Shown here: in pieces, positions 1-5,758 of the stretch | Layout: the number at the start of each line of letters is the position of its first letter | Numbering within the stretch: position 1 is the first letter of the stretch | Origin: an uncultured Treponema sp. | Lineage (GTDB): Bacteria > Spirochaetota > Spirochaetia > Treponematales > Treponemataceae | Direction of reading: 5' to 3' | Assembly (NCBI GenBank): GCA_937885175.1 | Contig: CAKZZO010000044.1 | Coordinates: 1 to 23,573 of the forward strand | Length of the DNA: 23,573 nucleotides | The notes under the pieces: generated by a model | Seen by the model: only the letters and a program-made list of their open reading frames with translations | Databases searched by the model: none | Told to the model about the DNA's origin: nothing | Program-made: the position numbers and the translations under genes

Positions 1-52
1 CTATGCACCATGAGATAAATTCTGCTTTCTTTTCAAATAATTCAGTGGGCAT
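1..52 (-). CDS. Start of an unidentified gene, cut by the left edge
   Basis: An ATG at 52 (minus strand) opens a frame of 17 codons that runs off the window without a stop and begins MPTELFEKKAEFISWCI. An AAGGAG Shine-Dalgarno sequence lies 8 nt upstream, and an extended -10 box (TGCTATAAT) sits just before that, so this looks like a genuine gene start. Too little protein is visible to name a family. It follows the decayed NERD gene on the same strand but appears to have its own promoter. Confidence 0.55.
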   Translation of the reverse strand, partial: MPTELFEKKAEFISWCI

Positions 53-71
53 CTGTGTGACTCCTTGCTGT

Positions 72-80
72 ATTATAGCA
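72..80 (-). promoter_or_regulatory. Extended -10 promoter of the left-edge gene
   Basis: On the minus strand the sequence reads TGC-TATAAT, a perfect extended -10 element. No good -35 box is present at 17 nt, as is common for extended -10 promoters. The predicted leader is about 15 to 20 nt and contains the AAGGAG ribosome site. Confidence 0.5.
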
Positions 81-105
81 TAAAAATGTGGAAAGTGCAT
101 GTTTG

Positions 106-671
106 TCAGTAAAGCATCGTAAAATGACATTGTGGATAATTCGCGCAACCGTAGAATTTGCCTTTTCTGCCATTCCGTAATTTCAGTTCTCCGTTGCATC
201 GATGGCAAATCAGATTTTTCATTTTCAACCGCCTTTCAGCCATATCTTGTTTTATACTTTGAATATGTTTCTTGTGGCTTCCCCGCTCCGTGACTTCCGC
301 AGATTCAAGCCGATTCTTTATCTGACTGACTTGTTCTGCTGTAAGACATTTTTCTGTGCTGCAACGTCGAATCGTTGCATTAAGTTCACTTTTGTAAATC
401 ACAGGAACGGATGATTTCATTTCTTTCAAAGTTGCGCTTCCAGAAAAAACAACTATCGGATAATACTTCACATTAGTAAAATCTGATAAAAGTGTCTGCA
501 ATGCATAAACATGGCTCCAATTCGTTTATGGTATGGGCATCGTCTGCGAATGTTGTCTTTATCTGCGAAAGGCTTTTTAACAAGTTCTGCTGCACAGAAA
601 AATGCCATGCTTGCGGCACAGACGATAATTGCCGCGGACAAAATGATTTTTTGAGAATTTTTGTTTGCCAT
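106..671 (-). pseudogene. Decayed NERD-domain / topoisomerase zinc-finger protein (internal deletion)
   Basis: Two out-of-frame pieces of one gene remain. The 5' piece starts at ATG 671 (MANKNSQKIIL...) and encodes a short basic N-terminus, one membrane helix and then KKPFADKDNIRRR before becoming meaningless. The 3' piece, in another frame from about 530, reads NWSHVYALQ...VKYYPIVVFSG..., the end of a NERD (nuclease-related) domain. It finishes with a four-cysteine topoisomerase-type zinc finger (CHRC...CANYPQC). Family members normally carry roughly 100 more NERD residues between the membrane helix and this point. A TAA just upstream of NWSHV closes the NERD frame. I infer a deletion near 530-560 that removed the catalytic core and broke the frame. 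A translated C-terminal fragment starting at TTG 501 is possible but would lack most of the domain. Confidence 0.6.
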
Positions 672-699
672 AAAGACTGTCATCCTATCGGGTACAAAA

Positions 700-1218
700 C
701 TATCCTAGAATCTGTGTGATGGTGACGCTGGCGTGTCCGTCTTGGTCTTGGATGCTGCCGCGGGCAAAGAGTTTTCCGTCTACCATGATGTCGGCGTATT
801 CGGGAACAATGCGGTCTAGCTGGATGGTGTCGCCAGGCTGGAGTTTTTCCAGTTCGTGGCCGCGGCGGGTGGCGGTGCCGTAGACGACGGAGATGCGCTT
901 GGGGGAACTGGCGTTTGCCTGGGCAAGAAGCGCGGCAGTGCGGGCTTTTCGTTCGGCAATTTTTGCTTCTCGGGCAGCTTCCCGTTCGGCATCGGTTTGA
1001 AGCTGGGGGTCTTTTTCGGCCGGGGGGGTGGCGGCTTGCGGGGGGCTAGCCTCACTTTTTGGGGCAAATGACGATGAAGCTCCAAAAAGTTTCTCCAGTT
1101 CTGACTGGGAAAGGGCGATGCCTGAGGAATCGGGGATTTTTTCGTGTTCGTCATTATCCTTTCGGATATTGTTGAGGACTTTGTTCAGTTCGTCCTGCGA
1201 AATCGAAATGGAATCCAT
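700..1218 (-). CDS. FliN-like SpoA-domain motor-switch protein with two FliM-N-like motifs
   Basis: The 172-residue protein ends in a SpoA/FliN C-terminal domain (about residues 106-171). Its diagnostic pieces are LQPGDTIQLDR, a ...IMVDGKLFARG... strand-turn and a terminal VTITQIL strand. SpoA domains form the C-ring of the flagellar switch at the cytoplasmic base of the motor. The N-terminus holds two similar short motifs, SISQDELNKVLNNI (5-18) and ALSQSELEKLFGA (35-47). Both resemble the LSQDEIDALL motif with which FliM binds phosphorylated CheY. A Pro/Ala stretch and a charged, probably helical, segment (75-100) follow. It is not canonical FliM, as it lacks the CheC-like middle domain, and other spirochaete SpoA proteins exist, so I give no symbol. 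It starts with a leaderless-type promoter and no Shine-Dalgarno sequence. Confidence 0.8.
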   Translation of the reverse strand: MDSISISQDELNKVLNNIRKDNDEHEKIPDSSGIALSQSELEKLFGASSSFAPKSEASPPQAATPPAEKDPQLQTDAEREAAREAKIAERKARTAALLAQANASSPKRISVVYGTATRRGHELEKLQPGDTIQLDRIVPEYADIMVDGKLFARGSIQDQDGHASVTITQILG

Positions 1219-1224
1219 GCATGT

Positions 1225-1253
1225 ATTATACCATGCCTTTTTTGAACTGACAA
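1225..1253 (-). promoter_or_regulatory. Sigma-70 promoter of the fliN-like gene, leaderless geometry
   Basis: On the minus strand: TTGTCA (1253-1248), a 17-nt spacer, TATAAT (1230-1225), then 6 nt, then the ATG at 1218. The -10 is perfect and the -35 matches 5 of 6. A start site 7 nt after the -10 falls on the A of the ATG. No ribosome site lies between, so the mRNA should be leaderless. Confidence 0.8.
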
Positions 1254-1277
1254 ATTTTTATTTTCCGTGAGCAATTT

Positions 1278-2258
1278 CTATTCTGCCGTGAGCATGTCCT
1301 TTGTGATTTCGTATACGCTTCCGCAGTTGTGGCAGGTGATGACGATTGGCTCTGCATCGTGGGCGATGATGTCGGAGAGTTCGGCGGGGGGAAGGTGCTT
1401 TACCGCCTGAACATAGTGGTTCAGAGTGCAGGGGCAGTCGTAGATAATCTCGCGTTCGAGGACGGTGGTGGGATTGAATTCGCGGAAGAGACCGTAAATC
1501 ACGTCTTCCATGTCGCCGCCGTCTGCAAACCATTTGCCGATTGAGGGCATGGCGCGGAATGCGCTTTCTACGCGGCGGATGAGGTCTTGGGCAATCTGTT
1601 CTTTGTCCTCGGCACCACTGTCCTGGGTCTGGGCACTCACCTTGCTTTTGCCGCCTGCACCGGGAACTGCCTGCACGAACATGCCGCCGGCTCCAATTAC
1701 CCGCCCCTGTGTGTCCAACTGTATGCTGGTGTTGAAGGCGGTGTGAATCTGCTCGCTCTGGTCAAAATACCAGGCCAAATCTTTTGCGATATTCTTGTAT
1801 TTGATTTCCACCATGCCGGTCTGGGCTTCTTTCATGCCTTCTCCCATGCGGGAAATGGTAAGGGTGCCGTCTCCCAAAAAGGGAGTCAAATCCCAGTTTT
1901 CCAGCGGCTTTTCTATGGGAATCTGGTTTTGAAAAAGGTGACCGCGCACGTAGCCGGTGCTGTCTGCCTCCACGCTGAATCCTGCCGCCGGTCCGTTTAC
2001 GTCGTAGCGGAAGGTGAGGTGTTCCCGACCTTTCATTGTGGGAATTAAAAGTGCGGCGCAGAGTTCTGCCTGCCCCAGTACCATGGTTTCCAAAATGCCA
2101 AGGTGATGCTGGAGCCGCATCTGATTGACCATGCGGGTGCCGTTGTAGAATGCGCCCCTGAACTGTCCGTCTGCCATAACGAACATGGTCATGCCGTCTT
2201 TGTGGATTGTATCGAGATGCGCCAAAAGCACTTTGTCTGTAATTTCCTGCTTTATCAT
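1278..2258 (-). CDS. hslO: Hsp33 redox-regulated chaperone
   Basis: This is the 326-residue Hsp33, a cytoplasmic holdase that switches on when its zinc-bound cysteines are oxidised. The N-terminal core is recognisable from DGQFRGAF, LGQAELCAALLIPTMKG and the GPAAGF...GYVRG strand pair. The C-terminal zinc centre is complete: C275-P-C277, 31 residues, then C309-H-N-C312 (CxC-X31-CxxC). It is somewhat longer than typical Hsp33, mainly from a Gly/Ser/Gln-rich insert around residues 200-220. All four cysteines are present, so I expect normal redox switching. The ATG at 2258 has no Shine-Dalgarno sequence and lies 6 nt after a -10 box. The fliN-like gene follows from its own promoter. Confidence 0.95.
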   Translation of the reverse strand: MIKQEITDKVLLAHLDTIHKDGMTMFVMADGQFRGAFYNGTRMVNQMRLQHHLGILETMVLGQAELCAALLIPTMKGREHLTFRYDVNGPAAGFSVEADSTGYVRGHLFQNQIPIEKPLENWDLTPFLGDGTLTISRMGEGMKEAQTGMVEIKYKNIAKDLAWYFDQSEQIHTAFNTSIQLDTQGRVIGAGGMFVQAVPGAGGKSKVSAQTQDSGAEDKEQIAQDLIRRVESAFRAMPSIGKWFADGGDMEDVIYGLFREFNPTTVLEREIIYDCPCTLNHYVQAVKHLPPAELSDIIAHDAEPIVITCHNCGSVYEITKDMLTAE

Positions 2259-2264
2259 GGGAAT

Positions 2265-2293
2265 ATAATAGTAGAAAGTAAAAGCTTTGTCAG
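2265..2293 (-). promoter_or_regulatory. Sigma-70 promoter of hslO, leaderless geometry
   Basis: On the minus strand: CTGACA (2293-2288, 5 of 6), a 17-nt spacer, TATTAT (2270-2265, 5 of 6), the six bases ATTCCC, then the hslO ATG. There is no Shine-Dalgarno sequence. The spacing is identical to that of the fliN-like gene. Confidence 0.75.
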
Positions 2294-2300
2294 CGGGTTT

Positions 2301-2371
2301 TAGGGTGCAACCCTAGGCGGTGGGGGTGTGGCGAAGACGGAAGGCTGAGCCCAGGGGGCGGGCTCGCCCCC
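2301..2371. repeat. Two intergenic hairpins between the sigma-28 gene and hslO
   Basis: Two perfect inverted repeats fill the gap: TAGGGT-GCA-ACCCTA at 2301-2315 and GGGGGCG-GGCT-CGCCCCC at 2354-2371. The second begins a few bases after the stop of the small sigma-28 gene, so it may stop or stabilise that transcript. Neither has a downstream U-run on either strand, so I do not call an intrinsic terminator. Confidence 0.5.
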
Positions 2372-2375
2372 TCCA

Positions 2376-2759
2376 TTATACGCTCAGGCTGAACATCTGG
2401 CCGGTCTGGGGCATAACACCTGCAAGTCCGTAGCCGGTTGCCTGGGCCATCTGCATGGAAGCCTGAATCTGCCCCTGATAGTTTTCTATCATTGCGTCCA
2501 TCTGGTCGCCAGTCATGTTGATGTCGGGCTGAACCTTGGGCGCGTTTTTCATGCTGACAAGCTGATTAATCAGTGAGTTGAGAATCTGGATTTTGCTGAC
2601 TGAAACGCCGTTCTGGTTTGACTTTGCGGCAAAGCCTGAAATATGGTCAAACTGGGCGTATACAACGGATGAGGGCTTTACGGGAACGTAGAGTTTTCCG
2701 CCTGCACCTGAAAGAAAATTATTGTAGCTGTATGCGTTCAAAGAAATAGAATTTGCCAT
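2376..2759 (-). CDS. Small orphan protein under a sigma-28 promoter
   Basis: A 127-residue protein that I do not recognise. It has no membrane segment or signal peptide. The N-terminal half has a Tyr/Asn-rich start, KLYVPVKPSSVVYAQF, then GVSVSKIQILNSLINQLVSMK, which looks like an amphipathic helix. The C-terminal part is rich in Met and Gln (DQMDAMIENYQGQIQASMQM) and is probably helical. The ATG at 2759 has a GAGGT ribosome site about 5 nt upstream. A near-consensus sigma-28 promoter upstream places it with late flagellar or chemotaxis genes in other bacteria. A motility-linked role is therefore inferred from regulation, not from homology. It is well separated from the lipoprotein gene upstream. 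Confidence 0.75.
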   Translation of the reverse strand: MANSISLNAYSYNNFLSGAGGKLYVPVKPSSVVYAQFDHISGFAAKSNQNGVSVSKIQILNSLINQLVSMKNAPKVQPDINMTGDQMDAMIENYQGQIQASMQMAQATGYGLAGVMPQTGQMFSLSV

Positions 2760-2783
2760 ACCGACCTCACTTCTCCCACTTTT

Positions 2784-2798
2784 ACTTCTATATGAAGT
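2784..2798. repeat. Inverted repeat straddling the sigma-28 start site
   Basis: ACTTC-TATAT-GAAGT forms 5-bp arms with a 5-nt centre. It overlaps the last bases of the sigma-28 -10 box and the expected start site, so it could be an operator or the first hairpin of the transcript. It is short and could be chance. Confidence 0.3.
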
Positions 2799-2823
2799 AT
2801 CGGCACGGCAAAAAAAATGTTTA
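2797..2823 (-). promoter_or_regulatory. Sigma-28 (FliA) promoter
   Basis: On the minus strand: TAAA (2823-2820), exactly 15 nt, then GCCGATAC (2804-2797). The sigma-28 consensus is TAAA-N15-GCCGATAA, so 11 of 12 defined bases match with perfect spacing. It lies between the stop of the solute-binding protein gene (2828) and the orphan gene, and points at the latter. The predicted leader of about 30 nt carries the GAGGT ribosome site. Confidence 0.8.
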
Positions 2824-2827
2824 GGGA

Positions 2828-4099
2828 TTAGTCAAACTGCATGAGCCAGGCGGTGATGCGGTTTTCCAGAGTCTGCACATCTTTTGGCTGCTTGTTGGTA
2901 TTGGTTGCGTCCTGCAGATAGGGAATGACCACCCGCTCTTTAAAACTGTTCCAGCGGATGGGAAATGCTGGCGGCGGCTGAATGGCATCTTTTGCAGGCA
3001 GGTTTCCCAAAAGATTGCGGTAGTAGGTGGGAAAGACCCGCTCATTTACTGACTGAATGGAAGAAAATCCGCCGTTTATGCCAAAAGCCTTGATGTTGAG
3101 CTGCATGGCGGCGGTGCGTTCCAAAAGGGCGCGTTGGGTTGATTCCTGCATGAGCCAGATGACAAAATCTTCTGCGCTGCGGGTGTTGTAGGAGCCCTTG
3201 TAGATTCCCATCATTACGATGTCGTCTTTTGCGGTAATCTGACCGCCTTTTTCTATCCAGCGGAAATCTATGTTGCCCAGTTGCTCGTAAGGAACCTTGA
3301 ACAAATCTTCGCTTGATGTGTAGGCAAAGAGGCAGCGGTTGCTTTCTACCTGGCGATAGTCCGGAGTGTAGAGGTACTTGAAGGCAAAATCCTGTTCTGC
3401 GGTGGTGGAAGTGTTCTTTTCTTGGGTCCAGGCGCGCAGATAGGAGACGGTTTTTTGCAGGATGCTGTCGTCCCACTGGAAATTGCTGCCCCGTTCCCGA
3501 AAGGTCAGTCCGTTCATTTTTGCCACAACGTAGAGAAAATCGCTGTCCCAGGAGGGGGCAAATCCCATATTGGTGTAGATATCGTGGTTGTTCTTTGCGT
3601 TGAACTGTAAGGCAGTGTCGCGAATCTGGTCAGTGCTGAGCATGTATGCATCGGGCATAAGGGCTGCGTTCTTGCTGGAAAAAATCAGCAGGGGCAGGTT
3701 AAAGCTCACGGGCAAAAGGTATTGATGGATGCCTTTTTTTCCGTAGGACAGCAGCGTGGGGTAGATGGTGCGGGGGTTGATATCCGTAAGGGAAAAGAGG
3801 CTTTCCAGCGGGAGAAAATTCTTTTTGAGGCGGGAATTCATAAGCCATGAGCCGATGACGACATCCGGGTGCTCTTCATCTTTTGCCGGAGGAAGGGCAC
3901 TCACCAGGGGTGACTTGTAGACGATGACCGCCTGTGTCTTTTTTTGCTGGGAATTAAAAAGTTCTACGTAGGAGGCCATTTCTGCCCGGTCAGTCCAAAT
4001 GATTACGGGCTTATTGCGGACAGGCATACAGCCTGCCAGGACAAAGCAGGCGAGAATAGCAAGACTGACGGCGGCAAGAATTTTATTTTGCAAGGGCAT
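2828..4099 (-). CDS. Extracellular solute-binding lipoprotein (ABC importer type)
   Basis: From ATG 4099 the protein has 423 residues. It begins with a classic lipoprotein signal, ILAAVSLAILACFVLAGC, with the lipobox cysteine at 24. The mature part looks like a type-1 (sugar-family) solute-binding protein: VIIWTDRAEMASYVELFNSQ near the start, DVVIGSWLM, and FAPSWDSDFLYVVAKMNGLTF in the middle. Such proteins sit on the outer face of the inner membrane and feed an ABC permease, but no permease or ATPase gene is adjacent. The start overlaps the end of the aminotransferase gene by 17 nt, so translation may be coupled. In-frame starts at 4111, 4123 and 4135 would give longer, less typical signal peptides. 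The substrate cannot be inferred. Confidence 0.8.
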   Translation of the reverse strand: MPLQNKILAAVSLAILACFVLAGCMPVRNKPVIIWTDRAEMASYVELFNSQQKKTQAVIVYKSPLVSALPPAKDEEHPDVVIGSWLMNSRLKKNFLPLESLFSLTDINPRTIYPTLLSYGKKGIHQYLLPVSFNLPLLIFSSKNAALMPDAYMLSTDQIRDTALQFNAKNNHDIYTNMGFAPSWDSDFLYVVAKMNGLTFRERGSNFQWDDSILQKTVSYLRAWTQEKNTSTTAEQDFAFKYLYTPDYRQVESNRCLFAYTSSEDLFKVPYEQLGNIDFRWIEKGGQITAKDDIVMMGIYKGSYNTRSAEDFVIWLMQESTQRALLERTAAMQLNIKAFGINGGFSSIQSVNERVFPTYYRNLLGNLPAKDAIQPPPAFPIRWNSFKERVVIPYLQDATNTNKQPKDVQTLENRITAWLMQFD

Positions 4100-5375
4100 C
4101 CGCACTGGCATAGATTTCTGCATACACTTTTTCAATCTTGTCTTCGTCTACGCTGGAGAAGGCCACTCGCAGAGTCTGGGAGTCGATTGAAATGGTGCCG
4201 ATTCCTTTTTCGTTCAGAAGAGACTTGCGGAGTTCTTCCGCGTTAAGGGAGCCGGTATTAAAACTCATAAAGTAGCCTGAGTTAAAGGGCAGGGGCCTGA
4301 GGACTTTTGATGTATGGCTGTTGACGAATTTCCGCACCAGCTGATAGCGGCGTTCAAGCATGTCGCGCATGGCTTTTTTCTGCCCCTCAAGGGCGGGGTC
4401 TTTAAAGGCATGGAGCAAGAGGCTCTGGGGAACCGTAGATGAGCAGGAAACGGAAGAACGAATCAGACCCATCAGTTTTTTGACCAGGGCATCGTAGTGG
4501 GCATCGGTCATGCCTTTAGAACCAAAGGTGAGGAAGCCACAGCGGAAGCCCCATACAAAGTCTTCTTTTGTTGGGCCGTCAATTTTGACTGCCAGCATAT
4601 TTTCGTGCATGTCGCAGAGTTCTGCAAAGAGAGACTGGGGATAGATGTCTTTTTCGTAGTTGAGACCAAAGTATGCGTCATCGCACCAGACCAGCAGTTT
4701 TGTGCCTTTTTCTGCCTGTGCTTTTAATATAGAAAGAATTGCATTGGCTTCGGCAGTGGTTGGGCTGTAGCCGCTGGGGTTCTGGGGAAAGTTCAGAAGG
4801 ACTCGGACAGAACCGCTTTTGGCTTCATCGGTGATTGCCTTTTCAAAGGCGGGCAGGTTAAAGCCTCCGTCCTTGAACATATCGAATGTGTGCAGTTCTG
4901 CACCGCGGCGGCTTTCGATGACCAGCGCATAATTGTCCCAACTGGGATTTGCGGCTAAAAGCGGCTTGGTGCCATCAACAAACAAGTCTGCAAGGTATGA
5001 AATGCCGGCCGTGAGTCCGGGAACAAGAACCGGCAGGGAAATGTTTTTGCCTTTGAGCGAGGGATTTTTGACGACGAGGGCATTTTTCCATGCCTCACGC
5101 AAATCGGGATTGCCCGCGGTGGGCGCATAGGCAACCAGTTCTCCGTTTTTGAGGTCGGGCGCATTTTTGTGGACTGCATCAAGAATGGCGGGCGTACCCT
5201 TTATGACAGTCATGCCGATAGTTGCATTTGCCACGTGTCCAAGTTTTTTTGCTTCTCCGCCCTGAGAAATGATTCCGCGGGGGAAAAAAATACGCTTTCC
5301 CAAATCAGAAAGTAAGCCACCTGCTATGGAAGAAGCGAGCGTGTCGTTTAATTCTTGTGCCAAAGGATGAATCAT
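4083..5375 (-). CDS. PLP-dependent class I/II aminotransferase
   Basis: The 430-residue protein has the fold-type I aminotransferase landmarks. These are APTAGNPDLREAW near the N-terminus, NFPQNPSGYSPT (residues 195-206, substrate/PLP Asn), CDDAYFGLNY (231-240, Asp and Tyr contacting PLP), and the presumptive Schiff-base lysine K270 in IDGPTKEDFVWGFRCG with R278 for the phosphate. LRVAFSSV near the end supplies the carboxylate-binding Arg. It transfers amino groups between an amino acid and a 2-oxo acid in the cytoplasm. The spacing around the lysine differs from classical aspartate aminotransferase, so I do not assign a substrate. The ATG at 5375 follows an AAGGAT ribosome site. Longer in-frame extensions to 5537 run through the promoter and the C9/G9 tract and are not credible. 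Confidence 0.88.
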   Translation of the reverse strand: MIHPLAQELNDTLASSIAGGLLSDLGKRIFFPRGIISQGGEAKKLGHVANATIGMTVIKGTPAILDAVHKNAPDLKNGELVAYAPTAGNPDLREAWKNALVVKNPSLKGKNISLPVLVPGLTAGISYLADLFVDGTKPLLAANPSWDNYALVIESRRGAELHTFDMFKDGGFNLPAFEKAITDEAKSGSVRVLLNFPQNPSGYSPTTAEANAILSILKAQAEKGTKLLVWCDDAYFGLNYEKDIYPQSLFAELCDMHENMLAVKIDGPTKEDFVWGFRCGFLTFGSKGMTDAHYDALVKKLMGLIRSSVSCSSTVPQSLLLHAFKDPALEGQKKAMRDMLERRYQLVRKFVNSHTSKVLRPLPFNSGYFMSFNTGSLNAEELRKSLLNEKGIGTISIDSQTLRVAFSSVDEDKIEKVYAEIYASADALAK

Positions 5376-5384
5376 AGTATCCTT

Positions 5385-5413
5385 ATTAAAACGTAAATTA
5401 TATTCATAGTCAA
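5385..5413 (-). promoter_or_regulatory. Probable promoter(s) of the aminotransferase gene
   Basis: Two overlapping options appear on the minus strand. TTGACT (5413-5408), 17 nt, TTTAAT (5390-5385) has two 5-of-6 boxes but would start within about 3 nt of the ATG and exclude the AAGGAT site. A perfect TATAAT at 5402-5397 gives a leader of roughly 15 nt that keeps AAGGAT, but its -35 is poor. I cannot decide between them. Confidence 0.45.
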
Positions 5414-5444
5414 TAAAATTTCTGCATAAATATACAGTTTTTGC

Positions 5445-5453
5445 GGGGGGGGG
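5445..5453. repeat. G9 homopolymer tract
   Basis: Nine consecutive G residues on the plus strand lie about 43 nt upstream of the nearer aminotransferase -10 box and just before the HepT remnant. Poly-G tracts of this length slip during replication and tune expression of some Treponema pallidum genes. No coding frame is clearly switched here. Confidence 0.6.
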
Positions 5454-5482
5454 CATTGTGTGGGGAACAATATCAAAAATGA

Positions 5483-5692
5483 TTTCTCTATATTGAAAAA
5501 ATTCAGGAGTATGTAGGCGGTTTGGATTATGCTTCATTTGCCGATAACGATATAACGGTGGAAGCCTGCGCTTTTAATCTTGGGCAATTGGGTGAAATCT
5601 CACATAGACTGACGGATGAATTTTTGGCACAAAACGCTGCAATTCCGTGGAAAGTTCCGCATTTTTTGCCTGTCATCAGATATTCCACTTGA
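5483..5692 (+). pseudogene. Fragment of a HepT/DUF86-type toxin gene
   Basis: The plus frame 5483-5692 reads IEKIQEYVGGLDYASF, DITVEACAFNLGQLGE and IPWKV in the order typical of HepT-like (DUF86) proteins, where the last is followed by the RN-X4-H active site. Here the frame stops soon after IPWKV with no RN...H motif. No start codon fits this frame; residues resembling an N-terminus (NNIKNDFS) lie in another frame across an A6 run near 5496-5501. The fragment is about 70 residues against roughly 110 for the family. No MntA-type nucleotidyltransferase antitoxin is next to it. I infer an inactive remnant of a toxin-antitoxin pair lying between the aminotransferase and the MoxR operon. Confidence 0.6.
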
Positions 5693-5743
5693 TTTTGACA
5701 GTTGTTCTGCACGACTGCACCGGGTGTATTTTTTTTACAGATG

Positions 5744-5752
5744 TGCTATACT
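5744..5752 (+). promoter_or_regulatory. Extended -10 promoter of the moxR-bat operon, leaderless geometry
   Basis: TGC-TATACT is an extended -10 element (5 of 6 in the hexamer) followed by CTCTTC and then ATG 5759. The 6-nt gap equals that of fliN-like and hslO. There is no Shine-Dalgarno sequence. The -35 region (GTGTAT at 17 nt) is weak. A TTGACA at 5695-5700 is too far away to serve. Confidence 0.65.
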
Positions 5753-5758
5753 CTCTTC

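Noticed and set aside
816..1154. Proline-rich alternative frames and G-runs in the fliN-like gene
   Set aside because: The G-runs come from proline codons of the Pro/Ala linker on the coding strand; the alternative frames have no starts with ribosome sites.
5376..5537. In-frame N-terminal extension of the aminotransferase
   Set aside because: It would translate the promoter region and the G9/C9 tract and adds no family residues; ATG 5375 has AAGGAT correctly placed.
5540..5547. Perfect GCCGATAA on the plus strand, as in a sigma-28 -10 box
   Set aside because: The required TAAA 15 nt upstream is absent (TTTG instead), and the site lies inside the HepT coding remnant, where it encodes part of the conserved frame.
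5695..5700. Perfect TTGACA upstream of moxR
   Set aside because: It is 46 nt from the TATACT box, and no -10 lies 16 to 18 nt downstream, so it cannot pair with any visible promoter element.
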